From: Bacillota bacterium
GTDB taxonomy: Bacteria > Bacillota_I > Bacilli_A > Izemoplasmatales > Hujiaoplasmataceae
Length of the DNA: 64,000 nucleotides
Reading direction: 5' to 3'
Assembly: GCA_018816905.1 (NCBI GenBank)
Contig: JAHIVB010000008.1
Location: 1 to 64,000 of the forward strand
Shown: piece by piece, positions 52,297-62,074 of the stretch
Numbering within the stretch: the stretch's first letter is position 1
Layout: each line of letters starts with the position of its first letter
Translations under genes and position numbers: made by a program
Notes under the pieces: generated by a model
The model's database searches: none
What the model was told of the DNA's origin: nothing
Seen by the model: only the letters and a program-made list of their open reading frames with translations

Positions 52297-54033
52297 ATGG
52301 TAAATATAAAAATTAACGGAATTCGAATTCAAGTTCCGGATCATACAACCGTTTTGGAAGCCGCAAAGAAAGTTGGAGTTCATATCCCAACACTCTGCCA
52401 TTTAAAACTTGACGATTTTGGTATCGTCAATAAAGTATCCAGTTGTAGAGTATGCGTCGTGGAAGAAATCGGAAAACCATCTTTGATTCCATCTTGCTCT
52501 GCACTAGTTTATGAAGGAATGAACATTCGTACAGATTCCGTCAAAGCGCTCAATGCTAGACGAAACAATTTGGAATTGTTATTATCAAATCATCCATTTG
52601 ATTGCTTGACTTGTGCAAAAAACCTCCAATGCGAACTTCAATCTTTAGCAAACGAATTGCACATCACTGAAATTCATGCAAAAGGCGAAAAGATGTTCTA
52701 TCCAATCGATAAATCCTCAAACGCCATTGTCAAAGATCCGAATAAATGCGTCATGTGTAGAAGATGTGAAACAATGTGCAATGAAGTTCAAACCGTTGGT
52801 GTATTGAGTGCCATTAATAGAGGGTTCGGCGTTGTCGTAGCTCCTGCATTCAATATCGATTTGGCTGATTCTTCCTGTACTTATTGCGGACAATGTGTCG
52901 CAGTATGCCCAACGGCAGCTTTAATTGCAAGAAGCGATATTCAGAAAGTATGGAGAGCACTTGCGAATGAAAGAAGACACGTTGTCGTCCAAGTAGCTCC
53001 TGCGGTCAGAGTCGCGATTGGCGAAATGTTTGGAATGGCTCCTGGAACCATATCGACAGGAAAAGTAGTAACTGCTTTAAGACGCTTAGGGTTTGATGCT
53101 GTATTTGATACAAACTTTGGTGCTGACTTAACAATCATAGAAGAAGCGAATGAACTTGTACATAGAATCCAACATGGCGGAGTATTGCCAATGCTGACCT
53201 CATGCTGTCCAGCATGGGTTAAATTCTTTGAGCATCAGTTCCCAGATATGCTTGATATTCCGTCAACATGCAAATCACCTCAAATCATGCTAGGCGCAAT
53301 TATCAAGAGTTATTACCTTAAAAACCTTGATATTCTTCCTAGAAGACTTAAAGTCGTTTCAATCATGCCTTGCGTTGCGAAAAAAGCTGAAGGCGCAAGA
53401 CCTGAATTATCAAAAGATGAGTTGAATAATGTGGATTATGTCTTATCCACAAGAGAATTAGGATACATGATTAAAGAAGCTGGAATTGATTTTGCAAATT
53501 TAGAGGAATCCGAATTTGATAACTTGCTTGGTGAATCTACTGGTGCTGCAGCCATTTTTGGTACCACCGGTGGTGTCATCGAGGCCGCAACTAGAACCGC
53601 TTATGAAATGATTACTGGAGAATCTTTAGGAAATGTAGACTTTAAACAACTTAGAGGTTTGGAAGGAATTCGTGAGGCTACCGTTAAAATCGGAAGTTTG
53701 GATTTAAAAATCGGTATTGCACACGGATTAGGAAATGCGAGAAAACTACTTGAATCTATTAAAGCTGGGACTTCTCACTTCCACGCGATTGAAATCATGG
53801 CTTGCCCAGGTGGATGTATCGGTGGTGGTGGTCAACCATATCATCATGGAAACCAAGAGATACTTAAAAAACGTCAAGACGCAATCTATGCAATTGATAA
53901 ATCCTTACCTAGAAGAAAATCTCATGAAAATGAAATGGTTCTCAAATTATACGATGAATACCTAGGAGCTCCTTACGGAGAAAAAGCTCACGATTTGCTT
54001 CACACTTGCTATACTCCTGGCGAAAGAATTTAG
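52297..54033 (+). CDS. hydA: [FeFe] hydrogenase catalytic subunit HydA
   Basis: Makes or uses H2, 578 residues (M3-type). The N-terminal [2Fe-2S] domain (residues 1-78) and the His-Cys [4Fe-4S] motif (HPFDCLTCAKNLQC) are followed by two [4Fe-4S] motifs (CVMCRRCETMC, CTYCGQCVAVCP). The H-cluster signatures are TSCCPAW, MPCVAKKAEG and MACPGGCIGGGGQP, and the C-terminal small-subunit-like region is present. AGGAGGTG precedes the ATG. Maturation genes hydEFG are not in this window and must lie elsewhere. Confidence 0.97.
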   Translation: MVNIKINGIRIQVPDHTTVLEAAKKVGVHIPTLCHLKLDDFGIVNKVSSCRVCVVEEIGKPSLIPSCSALVYEGMNIRTDSVKALNARRNNLELLLSNHPFDCLTCAKNLQCELQSLANELHITEIHAKGEKMFYPIDKSSNAIVKDPNKCVMCRRCETMCNEVQTVGVLSAINRGFGVVVAPAFNIDLADSSCTYCGQCVAVCPTAALIARSDIQKVWRALANERRHVVVQVAPAVRVAIGEMFGMAPGTISTGKVVTALRRLGFDAVFDTNFGADLTIIEEANELVHRIQHGGVLPMLTSCCPAWVKFFEHQFPDMLDIPSTCKSPQIMLGAIIKSYYLKNLDILPRRLKVVSIMPCVAKKAEGARPELSKDELNNVDYVLSTRELGYMIKEAGIDFANLEESEFDNLLGESTGAAAIFGTTGGVIEAATRTAYEMITGESLGNVDFKQLRGLEGIREATVKIGSLDLKIGIAHGLGNARKLLESIKAGTSHFHAIEIMACPGGCIGGGGQPYHHGNQEILKKRQDAIYAIDKSLPRRKSHENEMVLKLYDEYLGAPYGEKAHDLLHTCYTPGERI

Positions 54034-54042
54034 TTATAAAAA

Positions 54043-54075
54043 TAACGGCCATGAATTTGGCCGTTAATTTTTTTT
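54043..54075 (+). terminator. Bidirectional terminator between hydA and rqcH
   Basis: TAACGGCC (54043-54050) pairs with GGCCGTTA (54059-54066), with T runs on both strands. Bases 54064-54066 also form the rqcH stop codon. Confidence 0.88.
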
Positions 54076-55740
54076 CTTTTTTAGTGAAGCGACGAATGAT
54101 GCATCAGGATCGATATAAATGGTTTTGTGATTTGAGTATTGCACGAAAGATCCAATCTCACCTGGTATTTTTTTAACATACTTTACGATTGTATAATCAA
54201 CCGGAACAGACGAAGACTGTCTTGCGTTTGAGAAGTATGCGGCAAGCATTGCTGCAGTACGGATGATCTCTTCACTGAGTTCACCGTTCTTCTTCACGAT
54301 GACGTGTGAACCATGGATATCTTTTGTATGAAACCACCAGTCAGAAGAAAAGGCTAGCTTGTTCGTTAAGTATTCATTTTGAATGTTGTTTTTGCCCACA
54401 TAAATCAGTGTTCCATCCTGAAGTATGTACACATCATAGTTAGGAAGCCCTTTTTTGTTCTTTTTGTTTCTTGCACGAATGTATCCAAGTTTTGAGAGTT
54501 CGTCTTTGATTTCATCGAGATCACTGACGGAAGCATTCTCTATTTGAGTGATCAAGACGTCAAAATACAAAATCAATTTATGAGTCAGTTCGATTTGTTT
54601 CTCAATGTAAGATACTGCATTTTTGTTTTTTTTGTATCTTTTGTAGTATAGATTTGCATTTTGCATGGGAGTCAGCAAACGATCAAGTTCAATTTGGATG
54701 GTTTGCTCAGATTCATAATCCATTGCAGAAAGAATGGAATCTCCTCTAGAAACCTGAGAAAGATTTTGTACAATCAAATCTCCTTTTTTTCTTAACAAAT
54801 CAGAGTTTCTAGCTGAATCAAGCTCCATCGTTAATTTTTCAAGTTTTGATTTATTCTTTTCGAACTCGCGTTTTGCCAATTGATATATATTTTTAGACAT
54901 TTGTTTCATTCGCTCGATCTTTGAAGTTTCGAGATATACTTCATCGAGCAATTCCGATAGTGTAGAATAGTGTTGTTTTGGAAGGCCGTCATCAAATATG
55001 TCAAAATAATAGAATTTTTGGGTAGTATCAGACAAAGTTCTTGTCGGTAAAAGTGGTTGACTCATTGCATTTTTGTAAGAACTCCAAATAGAAATTCCAT
55101 TCAATTTGGCTTTTTTTATGATGAATTTTGACAAAATCGGAGAAAACCCTCTAAATTTCCCAATCAATTCTTGATAAGTAAACTCAGGTTGCGATTCAAG
55201 GAACTGTTGTGCATTTTCCAAGTCGTCCGGTTCTATTTTTTCATCTTTTGGCAATCGATATTCTATTCCTTTAACAATGGTTCGTTCTTTTTCTTCGAAG
55301 GGTGAAATATGTTTATAGGCATCAATTAATTTATTTGACTCGTCAGTTACAATCAAATTTGCATATCGTCCCATTATTTCCATATATAAGTTGTAATTTG
55401 TCATATCTCCGATTTCGTTTAAATTTTGGATTTCAAACTGAATGACTCTATCAGAGTTGAGCGTGCGGATGGATTGAATGACACCGCCTTCAAGGTACTT
55501 ACGAAGAAGCATGCAAAACCCGCTCGGATTGTCGGGCTTTTCAACCGAGTACTTTGTCAGGTGAATTCTTGAGAGCGAAGTCGATAATGAAATAGATAAT
55601 TGATGATTCTTTTGATTGGCTCTAATCATAAACAAAAAATCAGTTTTGGTCAACTGATAAATTTTTTGAATGCGCCCATCTTTGAGCTCAAAATTAAGTT
55701 CGTTTGCTAGAAATGACAAGAATCTTCCGTCTAAACTCAT
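54064..55740 (-). CDS. rqcH: Ribosome quality-control protein RqcH (NFACT/FbpA family)
   Basis: Binds stalled 50S-peptidyl-tRNA and drives alanine tailing for degradation. The protein of 558 residues has the NFACT-N domain at the start (MSLDGRFLSFLANELNFELK), HhH and long coiled-coil regions (about 280-420), and the NFACT-R domain with KDIHGSHVIVKK and a C-terminal DYTIVKYVKKIPGEIGSFVQY. Older annotations call this a fibronectin-binding protein. It has no signal peptide. GGTGAT precedes the ATG. A single gene, convergent with the hydrogenase operon. Confidence 0.92.
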   Translation of the reverse strand: MSLDGRFLSFLANELNFELKDGRIQKIYQLTKTDFLFMIRANQKNHQLSISLSTSLSRIHLTKYSVEKPDNPSGFCMLLRKYLEGGVIQSIRTLNSDRVIQFEIQNLNEIGDMTNYNLYMEIMGRYANLIVTDESNKLIDAYKHISPFEEKERTIVKGIEYRLPKDEKIEPDDLENAQQFLESQPEFTYQELIGKFRGFSPILSKFIIKKAKLNGISIWSSYKNAMSQPLLPTRTLSDTTQKFYYFDIFDDGLPKQHYSTLSELLDEVYLETSKIERMKQMSKNIYQLAKREFEKNKSKLEKLTMELDSARNSDLLRKKGDLIVQNLSQVSRGDSILSAMDYESEQTIQIELDRLLTPMQNANLYYKRYKKNKNAVSYIEKQIELTHKLILYFDVLITQIENASVSDLDEIKDELSKLGYIRARNKKNKKGLPNYDVYILQDGTLIYVGKNNIQNEYLTNKLAFSSDWWFHTKDIHGSHVIVKKNGELSEEIIRTAAMLAAYFSNARQSSSVPVDYTIVKYVKKIPGEIGSFVQYSNHKTIYIDPDASFVASLKKKKN

Positions 55741-55850
55741 AAAATCACCACAACCATTATATCACATGTCAAAAAAAGGAAAAAAAATTTTACATAATTC
55801 AAGTTATATGGTATTATAATTCATAATGAAATTTCTCTGGAGGTGTCGAC

Positions 55851-56480
55851 ATGAAGCTGAATGAACTCGGCTTGTTGGTTGTCATTAGTGGACCATCGGG
55901 CGTCGGTAAGGGAACCATCAGAAAAGCTTTATTTAAAATACCGGACAACAACTTTTGTTATTCCGTTTCCATGACAACACGTAAGCCCAGAGAAAATGAA
56001 GTGGACGGAGTCGACTACTTTTTTGTATCCAAAGAAGAATTCGTTCGTCGCATTGAAGAAAACAAATTCCTAGAATATGCCGAATTCGTTGGAGAGTATT
56101 ATGGTACTCCGGTGGATTACATTGAAAAAAACCTTGATGCTGGAAAAGAAGTCATCATGGAAATTGAAGTCCAAGGAGCACTTAAGGTACGAGAAAGAAA
56201 ACCTGAGGCCGTATTTATCTTCATTGTTCCCCCTTCAAAGCAAGCATTGCTTGATCGCTTAATGAACAGAGGAACGGAGAAAACCGTAGATATTCAAAGG
56301 CGGATTGAAAAAGCAGAAAGAGAATATCATTTGGCCTATAAATACGACTATATCGTTGTTAACGATGATGTCGCAAATGCGGCTGATCGAATTTATGCCA
56401 TCATACGAGCAGAACATGCTAAAACCGAAAGATCGATTCACAAGTATTACAAATTAATGGAGGGAAAAACCAATGAGTGA
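55851..56480 (+). CDS. gmk: Guanylate kinase
   Basis: Phosphorylates GMP to GDP, 209 residues. The P-loop is GPSGVGKGT, the GMP-binding segment is SVSMTTRKPRENEVDGVDYFF, and the lid includes RLMNRGTEKTVDIQRRIEKAE. GGAGGTG precedes the ATG by five bases. The stop overlaps rpoZ by eight bases. The gmk-rpoZ pairing is the standard Bacillota arrangement. Confidence 0.97.
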   Translation: MKLNELGLLVVISGPSGVGKGTIRKALFKIPDNNFCYSVSMTTRKPRENEVDGVDYFFVSKEEFVRRIEENKFLEYAEFVGEYYGTPVDYIEKNLDAGKEVIMEIEVQGALKVRERKPEAVFIFIVPPSKQALLDRLMNRGTEKTVDIQRRIEKAEREYHLAYKYDYIVVNDDVANAADRIYAIIRAEHAKTERSIHKYYKLMEGKTNE

Positions 56481-56685
56481 CAAAAACACGGATGGATTAC
56501 GTTATCCATCAATCGATGACCTCTTGGAAGTCATCGATTCAAAGTATAAACTAGCCTATATTTCTGCAAAAAGGGCAAAAATCATCAAACACGATAATTT
56601 TTCTTCCGTTGACAACAAGTGTGTCAAGCCTGTCGGACAGGCCTTAGAAGAAATTTTGGAAAACAAAGTTAAAGCAGAATTTTAA
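56473..56685 (+). CDS. rpoZ: RNA polymerase omega subunit
   Basis: A small assembly subunit of RNA polymerase, 70 residues. The N-terminal YPSIDDLLEVIDSKYKLAYISAKRA, with conserved helix 1 and the AKRA motif, and the late VKPVGQALEEI are family-typical. AGGGAAAAACC provides the ribosome binding site in gmk. It ends at a terminator directly after the stop. Confidence 0.93.
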   Translation: MSDKNTDGLRYPSIDDLLEVIDSKYKLAYISAKRAKIIKHDNFSSVDNKCVKPVGQALEEILENKVKAEF

Positions 56686-56710
56686 AACAGTCGAAGGGCT
56701 GTTTTTCTTT
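56684..56710 (+). terminator. gmk-rpoZ terminator
   Basis: AAAACAGTC (56684-56692) pairs with GGCTGTTTT (56697-56705, one G-T pair) around GAAG, followed by T-rich sequence. Confidence 0.85.
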
Positions 56711-56750
56711 TTTTGTTTTTTCATTTTCATAAATTTACATTCTTTTTTTA

Positions 56751-56759
56751 TGTTATAAT
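56751..56759 (+). promoter_or_regulatory. Extended -10 promoter of polC
   Basis: TGTTATAAT lies 27 bases before the polC start. Upstream it shares ATTTACATTCTTTTTT with the hydrogenase promoter region, but the spacing to the -10 differs. Confidence 0.6.
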
Positions 56760-56785
56760 GTTATCAGTGATATGGGGTGGAATGG

Positions 56786-59700
56786 ATGAAAGAAAAACTT
56801 CAAAAATTGATGAATTTGATTCAATGTAATGACGAAGTCATTCTTGATTACGGGGATTTAGTAAAAGTAGATGTAGATGACGTGACCAACACATGGCATC
56901 TCTCTTTTCTTTTTGAAAAACCGGTACCTATTATAAGGTATCGTCGTTTCATCGATGCCATCCATCAAATTCCTGAATTAATCGAGAGTGTCAACCTTGC
57001 AACATATCAAGTCGAATATGAAGTCACAACCGATCAAGACTTGATGGACTACTATGAATACGTCATAGATGATTTGATTGAAGAAGATAAACGGATGATG
57101 CCTTTAAAGGATTATCAGACAGATGTGATTGACGGTAAAATTCAAATTATGGTTCCATACGGGGCAAAGTCCGCTTCGATGTTCAGAAAAGACATTGAGA
57201 CCGAACTTGCGAAAAACGGTTTTAATGTTCCTGTTGAAATCGTTTTAGATGAAGCAAGTAAAACGATTATGGAACAAATAGAGAGAACGAATCGAAAATT
57301 TGTTCAATCGAATCAATCGATAACCAATCTCAAAGAAATCAAATACGAACAGATGAGCGAAGATAATCCTGTAGGAAATACATTCTATCCACTTTCTGAT
57401 TTACCTTATTCAGAAGAAGATCTTGAGAATTATAAAAGTAAAAATGGTGGAAAAGCCAATTTCACCATCAAAGGGACCGTTGTCTCGATTGAAATCAGAG
57501 ATTTAAGAAATTCTTCTCAGGCAAATATCATCATCACGGATGGAAAAGATAGTATCTCCGTTAAGAAAAGACTTTCTTCACTCGAAGAACGAGGTTTTTT
57601 AGAAAATGTCAAAGAAGGATTTGGCCTTTTAATCTATGGATATGCCACCTTCGATAATTATTATGGCGAAGTTGTCCTAAATGGATTGCAATTGGCGAAA
57701 TCGACTGCAGTGTTACCAAAAGATACCAGAGAAGACCTCGCTGCTGAGAAGCGTGTAGAGCTTCACACACATACGAAGATGTCATCCCTTGATGGAGTTC
57801 CAACCATAGCGGAATACGTTGAGAGAGCCGAAAATTGGGGTCATAGCGCAATTGCAGTAACCGATCACGGAAGTGTTCAATCATTTCCTGATTTTGCACA
57901 TGCTACACATGGAAAAAACATCAAACCAATCTACGGCCTTGAATTAATCTATGTGAACGACGAATCAGTGACCATAACAAAAGGAAAATCTGACAAGATG
58001 CTTAGTGATGCAACTTATGTTGTCTTCGATATTGAGACGACAGGGTTAAGCGTTCAATATGATACGTTGATTGAACTTGCAGGAGTCAAAATTAAAAGTG
58101 GTCAAATCATCTCCGATTTTCAATCCTTTGTCAATCCTGAAAAAGAAGTCAGCCCCTTCACTACGAACTTGACAGGGATTACGAACTCCATGGTTAAGAA
58201 CGCTCCTGCATTGAGTAGTGTTTTAAAAGACTTCTATGAGTTCAGCAAGGATACCATTCTCGTTGCACATAATGCCGATTTCGATTTAGGATTTCTCTAC
58301 AATGGATATAGACAACACGGGATCTCGAATCTAATCCAACCTTCAATTGACACTTTAACCTTAGCCAAAGTATTATATTCGGGAAGATCTAGATATTCTC
58401 TTGACAGTTTATGTAAATTTTTGAAGGTACCACTGAATGACCATCACCGTGCCATTAATGATGCTAAAGCAACGACTGAAGTATTCCTTCATATGCTTAA
58501 GAAAATGAGGAAAGAGGGAACAACTAGATTTTCTGATGTTAATCTTCAAATTGACAGAAACGAAGTATATAAATTTCCTTATCCGAAACATATTAATTTG
58601 CTTGTAAAAAAACAAGAAGGTCTTAAAAATCTATATAAAATTCTGTCATTAGCTTTGACTACTTATTTTGATCGTGATGGAAAAATCGTTAAATCAGAGT
58701 TGGATAAATACAGAAAAGGCGTCTTGGTTTCCTCAGGTTGTCGAAACTCTGATTTCTTTGAAATCGCTTTAAACAAATCAAGAGAAGAACTTCTTGAAGC
58801 CGCAAAGTTTTATGACTTTTTAGAAGTACAACCACCATCTTCCTTCTCCTACATGGAATCTCAGATGCCGAATTGGAGAAACGTCATCGAAGATGTAATT
58901 AAGCGAATCGTCGAAGTTGGAAAACAGTTAAATATTTTAGTTTGCGCATCAGGTGACGTTCATCATCTGGATCCTCAGGATTTGTCCTATCGTGAGATTA
59001 TGATTAATACTCCACTAGTAGGTGGAGGCGGATTTCATAAATTGTACAACGAGGAAGAAAAACCAAATGAATATTTCATGACCACCGACGAAATGCTGAA
59101 GGAATTTCAGTTTTTAGGCGAAGAAGTCGCTTATGAAATTGTTGTTAAAAACACCAATATCATTTCAGATTCCGTCGATCCAATCACATTGTTCCCGAAT
59201 GAACTATTCGCTCCGACTGATGAGTTTCTCGCTGAACAGGGAGTCCCTTCAATCAAAGTGAAGGTTGAAAACATGGTCCGCGAAAGAGCGGATAAAATGT
59301 ATGGAAGTCCACTTCCTCTTCTGGTCAAAAAACGGTTGGAGAAAGAATTGGATAGCATCATTAAACATCAATTTTCTACGGTATATTACATTTCACATCT
59401 CTTAGTTAAAAAGTCGCTAGATGACGGATATCTAGTTGGATCGAGAGGGTCAGTCGGTTCTAGTTTAGTCGCTACATTGCTTGATATTACCGAAGTCAAT
59501 CCACTTCCTCCTCATTATGCATGTCCAAAGTGCCATTTCTCAGCTTTCAAGAAAACGGAAGAAGAAAAGGCCATTTATCCATCTAGTGAGTTTGAAACGG
59601 CAAATCAGAGACTTCTTGACAAAACGGACTGCGGATGGGATTTGCCTGATCAAATTTGTCCTATTTGTGGAACACCTCTCAATAAAGATGGACACGATAT

Positions 59701-61258
59701 TCCGTTTGAAACTTTCCTTGGGTTCAAGGGAGACAAGGTTCCGGATATCGACTTAAACTTCTCCGGAGATTATCAGAGCCAAGTACATGAATACATTCGT
59801 AAATTATTTGGCCATAATTATGCATTCCGCGCCGGAACCATCGGTACTTGCGCCGCAAAAACAGCATACGCAATGGTTCGAGATTTTTATGAAAAAACCA
59901 ATGAAAAAAGAATCAATGAAGGAAAATCTCCAATGATCATCAGAAGAGCGGAGATGGAACGTTTAGCAAAAGGAATCGAAGGATCAAAACGTACTAGCGG
60001 ACAGCATCCAGGCGGTATTGTAGTCGTTCCCAACAATAAAGAAATTTATGATGTAACACCGATTCAATATCCCGGTGATTCTTCTGATACCAATTGGAAA
60101 ACAACGCATTATGATTATCATTCATTTGAAAGCAATCTATTTAAACTTGATGTTTTAGGTCATGATGACCCGACAATGATACGTTATCTGATGGATCTAG
60201 TTAAAAAAGAACCACTTGAATTTCCTTTTTCAGATCCTAAAGACATTCCTGTCGATGACACAGAAGTATACAAACTTCTCTCAGGAACAGAAGTCATTGG
60301 ACTGAGCCCAGATGATTTGGGATCCGAAGTAGCAAGCTTTGGAATTCCAGAATTTGGAACCAATTTCGTGAGACAGATGCTTCGCGATTCTAGACCTCAA
60401 TCCTTTTCTGAATTAGTGAAAATATCAGGACTGTCACATGGAACAGATGTGTGGAGCGGAAATGCTCAAGACTTGATTACTGGAAGAAGAAGAGAGTTTG
60501 GAAGAGTCGACTTTAAAGACATCATCGGTTGTCGTGACGATATTATGGTGGACTTGATAGATTATGGAATGCCACCAACTGAGTCGTTTGAAATAATGGA
60601 GTTTGTCCGCAAAGGAAAAGCACCGGCAAATCCCGAAAGATGGTCAATTTACGCTGATTCAATGAGAAGTTACAATGTGCCTGAGTGGTATATATGGGCT
60701 TGTAGTAAAATCAAGTACATGTTCCCAAAAGCGCATGCGACAGCCTACGTATTAATGGCAATGAGAATAGCTTGGTTCAAACTGTATCGACCCATTTATT
60801 TCTATTCTGCATATTTCTCAAAGCGAGCAGATATTTTCGATGTAGAAGCTTTCATGGAAGGCGAGATGGGGATTAAGAGAAAATTAAAGGACATCTCTGA
60901 AAAAGGAAACGACGCTACCGATCGAGAAAAAAACTTGGAAACCGTTCTTGAAATAGCATTAGAAATGACGAAGAGAGGTTTCTATTTCGCTCCGATTGAC
61001 ATTAACAAATCTCAATCGACCGAATTTGTCATAACTCCGGATAAAAAAGGTTTAATGATGCCATTCATTGTTATCGATTCTTTAGGAACGAATGTGGGAT
61101 CTTCCATCATAGACGCAAGAGAAGAAAAACCATTCATATCAAAACAGGATATCAAAAATAGAACAAAATTATCATCGACACTATTTGAGAGACTTGATGC
61201 ACTTGGTACCTTTGAAGGTATGATTAACGAGAATCAATTGTCATTATTCGATTTATAA
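56786..61258 (+). CDS. polC: DNA polymerase III PolC-type alpha subunit with proofreading exonuclease
   Basis: Main replicative polymerase of Gram-positive bacteria, 1490 residues. In order: N-terminal domain; OB fold (about 220-310); PHP domain beginning VELHTHTKMSSLDGVPTI; DEDD exonuclease inserted into PHP (VVFDIETTGL, HNADFDLGFL, HHRAINDAKATTEVF); the zinc-type pair CPKC and CPICG; and the palm with DIDLNFSGDYQ. All PolC landmarks are intact, and the length is slightly above average. The ATG at 56786 has GGGGTGG upstream. An in-frame GTG three codons earlier lies in that site. Confidence 0.97.
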   Translation: MKEKLQKLMNLIQCNDEVILDYGDLVKVDVDDVTNTWHLSFLFEKPVPIIRYRRFIDAIHQIPELIESVNLATYQVEYEVTTDQDLMDYYEYVIDDLIEEDKRMMPLKDYQTDVIDGKIQIMVPYGAKSASMFRKDIETELAKNGFNVPVEIVLDEASKTIMEQIERTNRKFVQSNQSITNLKEIKYEQMSEDNPVGNTFYPLSDLPYSEEDLENYKSKNGGKANFTIKGTVVSIEIRDLRNSSQANIIITDGKDSISVKKRLSSLEERGFLENVKEGFGLLIYGYATFDNYYGEVVLNGLQLAKSTAVLPKDTREDLAAEKRVELHTHTKMSSLDGVPTIAEYVERAENWGHSAIAVTDHGSVQSFPDFAHATHGKNIKPIYGLELIYVNDESVTITKGKSDKMLSDATYVVFDIETTGLSVQYDTLIELAGVKIKSGQIISDFQSFVNPEKEVSPFTTNLTGITNSMVKNAPALSSVLKDFYEFSKDTILVAHNADFDLGFLYNGYRQHGISNLIQPSIDTLTLAKVLYSGRSRYSLDSLCKFLKVPLNDHHRAINDAKATTEVFLHMLKKMRKEGTTRFSDVNLQIDRNEVYKFPYPKHINLLVKKQEGLKNLYKILSLALTTYFDRDGKIVKSELDKYRKGVLVSSGCRNSDFFEIALNKSREELLEAAKFYDFLEVQPPSSFSYMESQMPNWRNVIEDVIKRIVEVGKQLNILVCASGDVHHLDPQDLSYREIMINTPLVGGGGFHKLYNEEEKPNEYFMTTDEMLKEFQFLGEEVAYEIVVKNTNIISDSVDPITLFPNELFAPTDEFLAEQGVPSIKVKVENMVRERADKMYGSPLPLLVKKRLEKELDSIIKHQFSTVYYISHLLVKKSLDDGYLVGSRGSVGSSLVATLLDITEVNPLPPHYACPKCHFSAFKKTEEEKAIYPSSEFETANQRLLDKTDCGWDLPDQICPICGTPLNKDGHDIPFETFLGFKGDKVPDIDLNFSGDYQSQVHEYIRKLFGHNYAFRAGTIGTCAAKTAYAMVRDFYEKTNEKRINEGKSPMIIRRAEMERLAKGIEGSKRTSGQHPGGIVVVPNNKEIYDVTPIQYPGDSSDTNWKTTHYDYHSFESNLFKLDVLGHDDPTMIRYLMDLVKKEPLEFPFSDPKDIPVDDTEVYKLLSGTEVIGLSPDDLGSEVASFGIPEFGTNFVRQMLRDSRPQSFSELVKISGLSHGTDVWSGNAQDLITGRRREFGRVDFKDIIGCRDDIMVDLIDYGMPPTESFEIMEFVRKGKAPANPERWSIYADSMRSYNVPEWYIWACSKIKYMFPKAHATAYVLMAMRIAWFKLYRPIYFYSAYFSKRADIFDVEAFMEGEMGIKRKLKDISEKGNDATDREKNLETVLEIALEMTKRGFYFAPIDINKSQSTEFVITPDKKGLMMPFIVIDSLGTNVGSSIIDAREEKPFISKQDIKNRTKLSSTLFERLDALGTFEGMINENQLSLFDL

Positions 61259-61329
61259 AAAAAACACATAAATATCATCTTCAACAAACAAAATATATTG
61301 TATAATAATAAGTGCAAGGAGGTTTTAAA

Positions 61330-62034
61330 ATGAGATATAGAAGTTCAAACCCTGTATTTAGAAAATCATTCGAAACAAGTTCAACTATTGATGGTGCAGT
61401 TACCTATACAAATGTTGGAATTAGAACAATCTTGTTATTGCTTGTGGCTGGTGCGGTTGGAGTTTATACGTATATCAATTTGGAGACCCTATTTAGTTGG
61501 GGGTTCTTGATTGCGGCTCTCATCATTGGATTTGTCAGCGTAATCATTGGGACTAGAAGCGTCAATCTTTCTCCAGTATTTTCAATTGTGTATGCAATCT
61601 CTGAAGGCTATGTTCTAGGTTTTATTTCTAGGCTTTATAGTTTAGAGTTTGAAGGGATCATCCAAACAGCAGTTGCGACGACTTTCATTGTGTTATTGAT
61701 TACGATGTTGATGTATTCTTCAGGAATCGTAAAAGTAACAAAGCGATTTGTATCCTTTCTTGTCATTGGATTGATTTCGGTGATCGTCATGTCTTTAATT
61801 GGTCTATTGATTCCATCTTTGTCCGGTAGTAATTTCTATTACCTGATTGTCGGTTTCTCCGCCATTCTTTCCGTATTGTTCTTGTTTTTCGATTTTGAGA
61901 ACATCAAGACCTGTGTCGAAAGTGGAACAGACCGTAAATATAGTTGGGTTTTAGCACTTGGATTGATGGTTACTCTTGTTTGGATTTATCTAGAAATTTT
62001 AAGACTTTTGGCGATTTTCTCCAGAAGAAGATAA
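61330..62034 (+). CDS. BI-1/YccA-family membrane protein
   Basis: An integral membrane protein of 234 residues with about seven helices, of the Bax-inhibitor-1-like (YccA/YetJ) group. The family features are a short basic N-terminus, VYAISEGYVLGFISRLY in the second-third helix region, and FLFFDFENIKTCVESG, whose paired acidic residues line the pH-dependent calcium leak in YetJ. Such proteins leak Ca2+ or interact with FtsH, but the role here is not shown. AAGGAGG precedes the ATG at 61330. A frame start six codons upstream overlaps that site. TATAAT lies near 61301. Confidence 0.88.
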   Translation: MRYRSSNPVFRKSFETSSTIDGAVTYTNVGIRTILLLLVAGAVGVYTYINLETLFSWGFLIAALIIGFVSVIIGTRSVNLSPVFSIVYAISEGYVLGFISRLYSLEFEGIIQTAVATTFIVLLITMLMYSSGIVKVTKRFVSFLVIGLISVIVMSLIGLLIPSLSGSNFYYLIVGFSAILSVLFLFFDFENIKTCVESGTDRKYSWVLALGLMVTLVWIYLEILRLLAIFSRRR

Positions 62035-62038
62035 TGAC

Positions 62039-62066
62039 TTGTCAAATATTCAAAAAGTGTTATAAT
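62039..62066 (+). promoter_or_regulatory. Promoter of the pheS T-box transcript
   Basis: TTGTCA (62039-62044), a 16-base spacer and TATAAT (62061-62066). Confidence 0.75.
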
Positions 62067-62074
62067 TAGAATAT

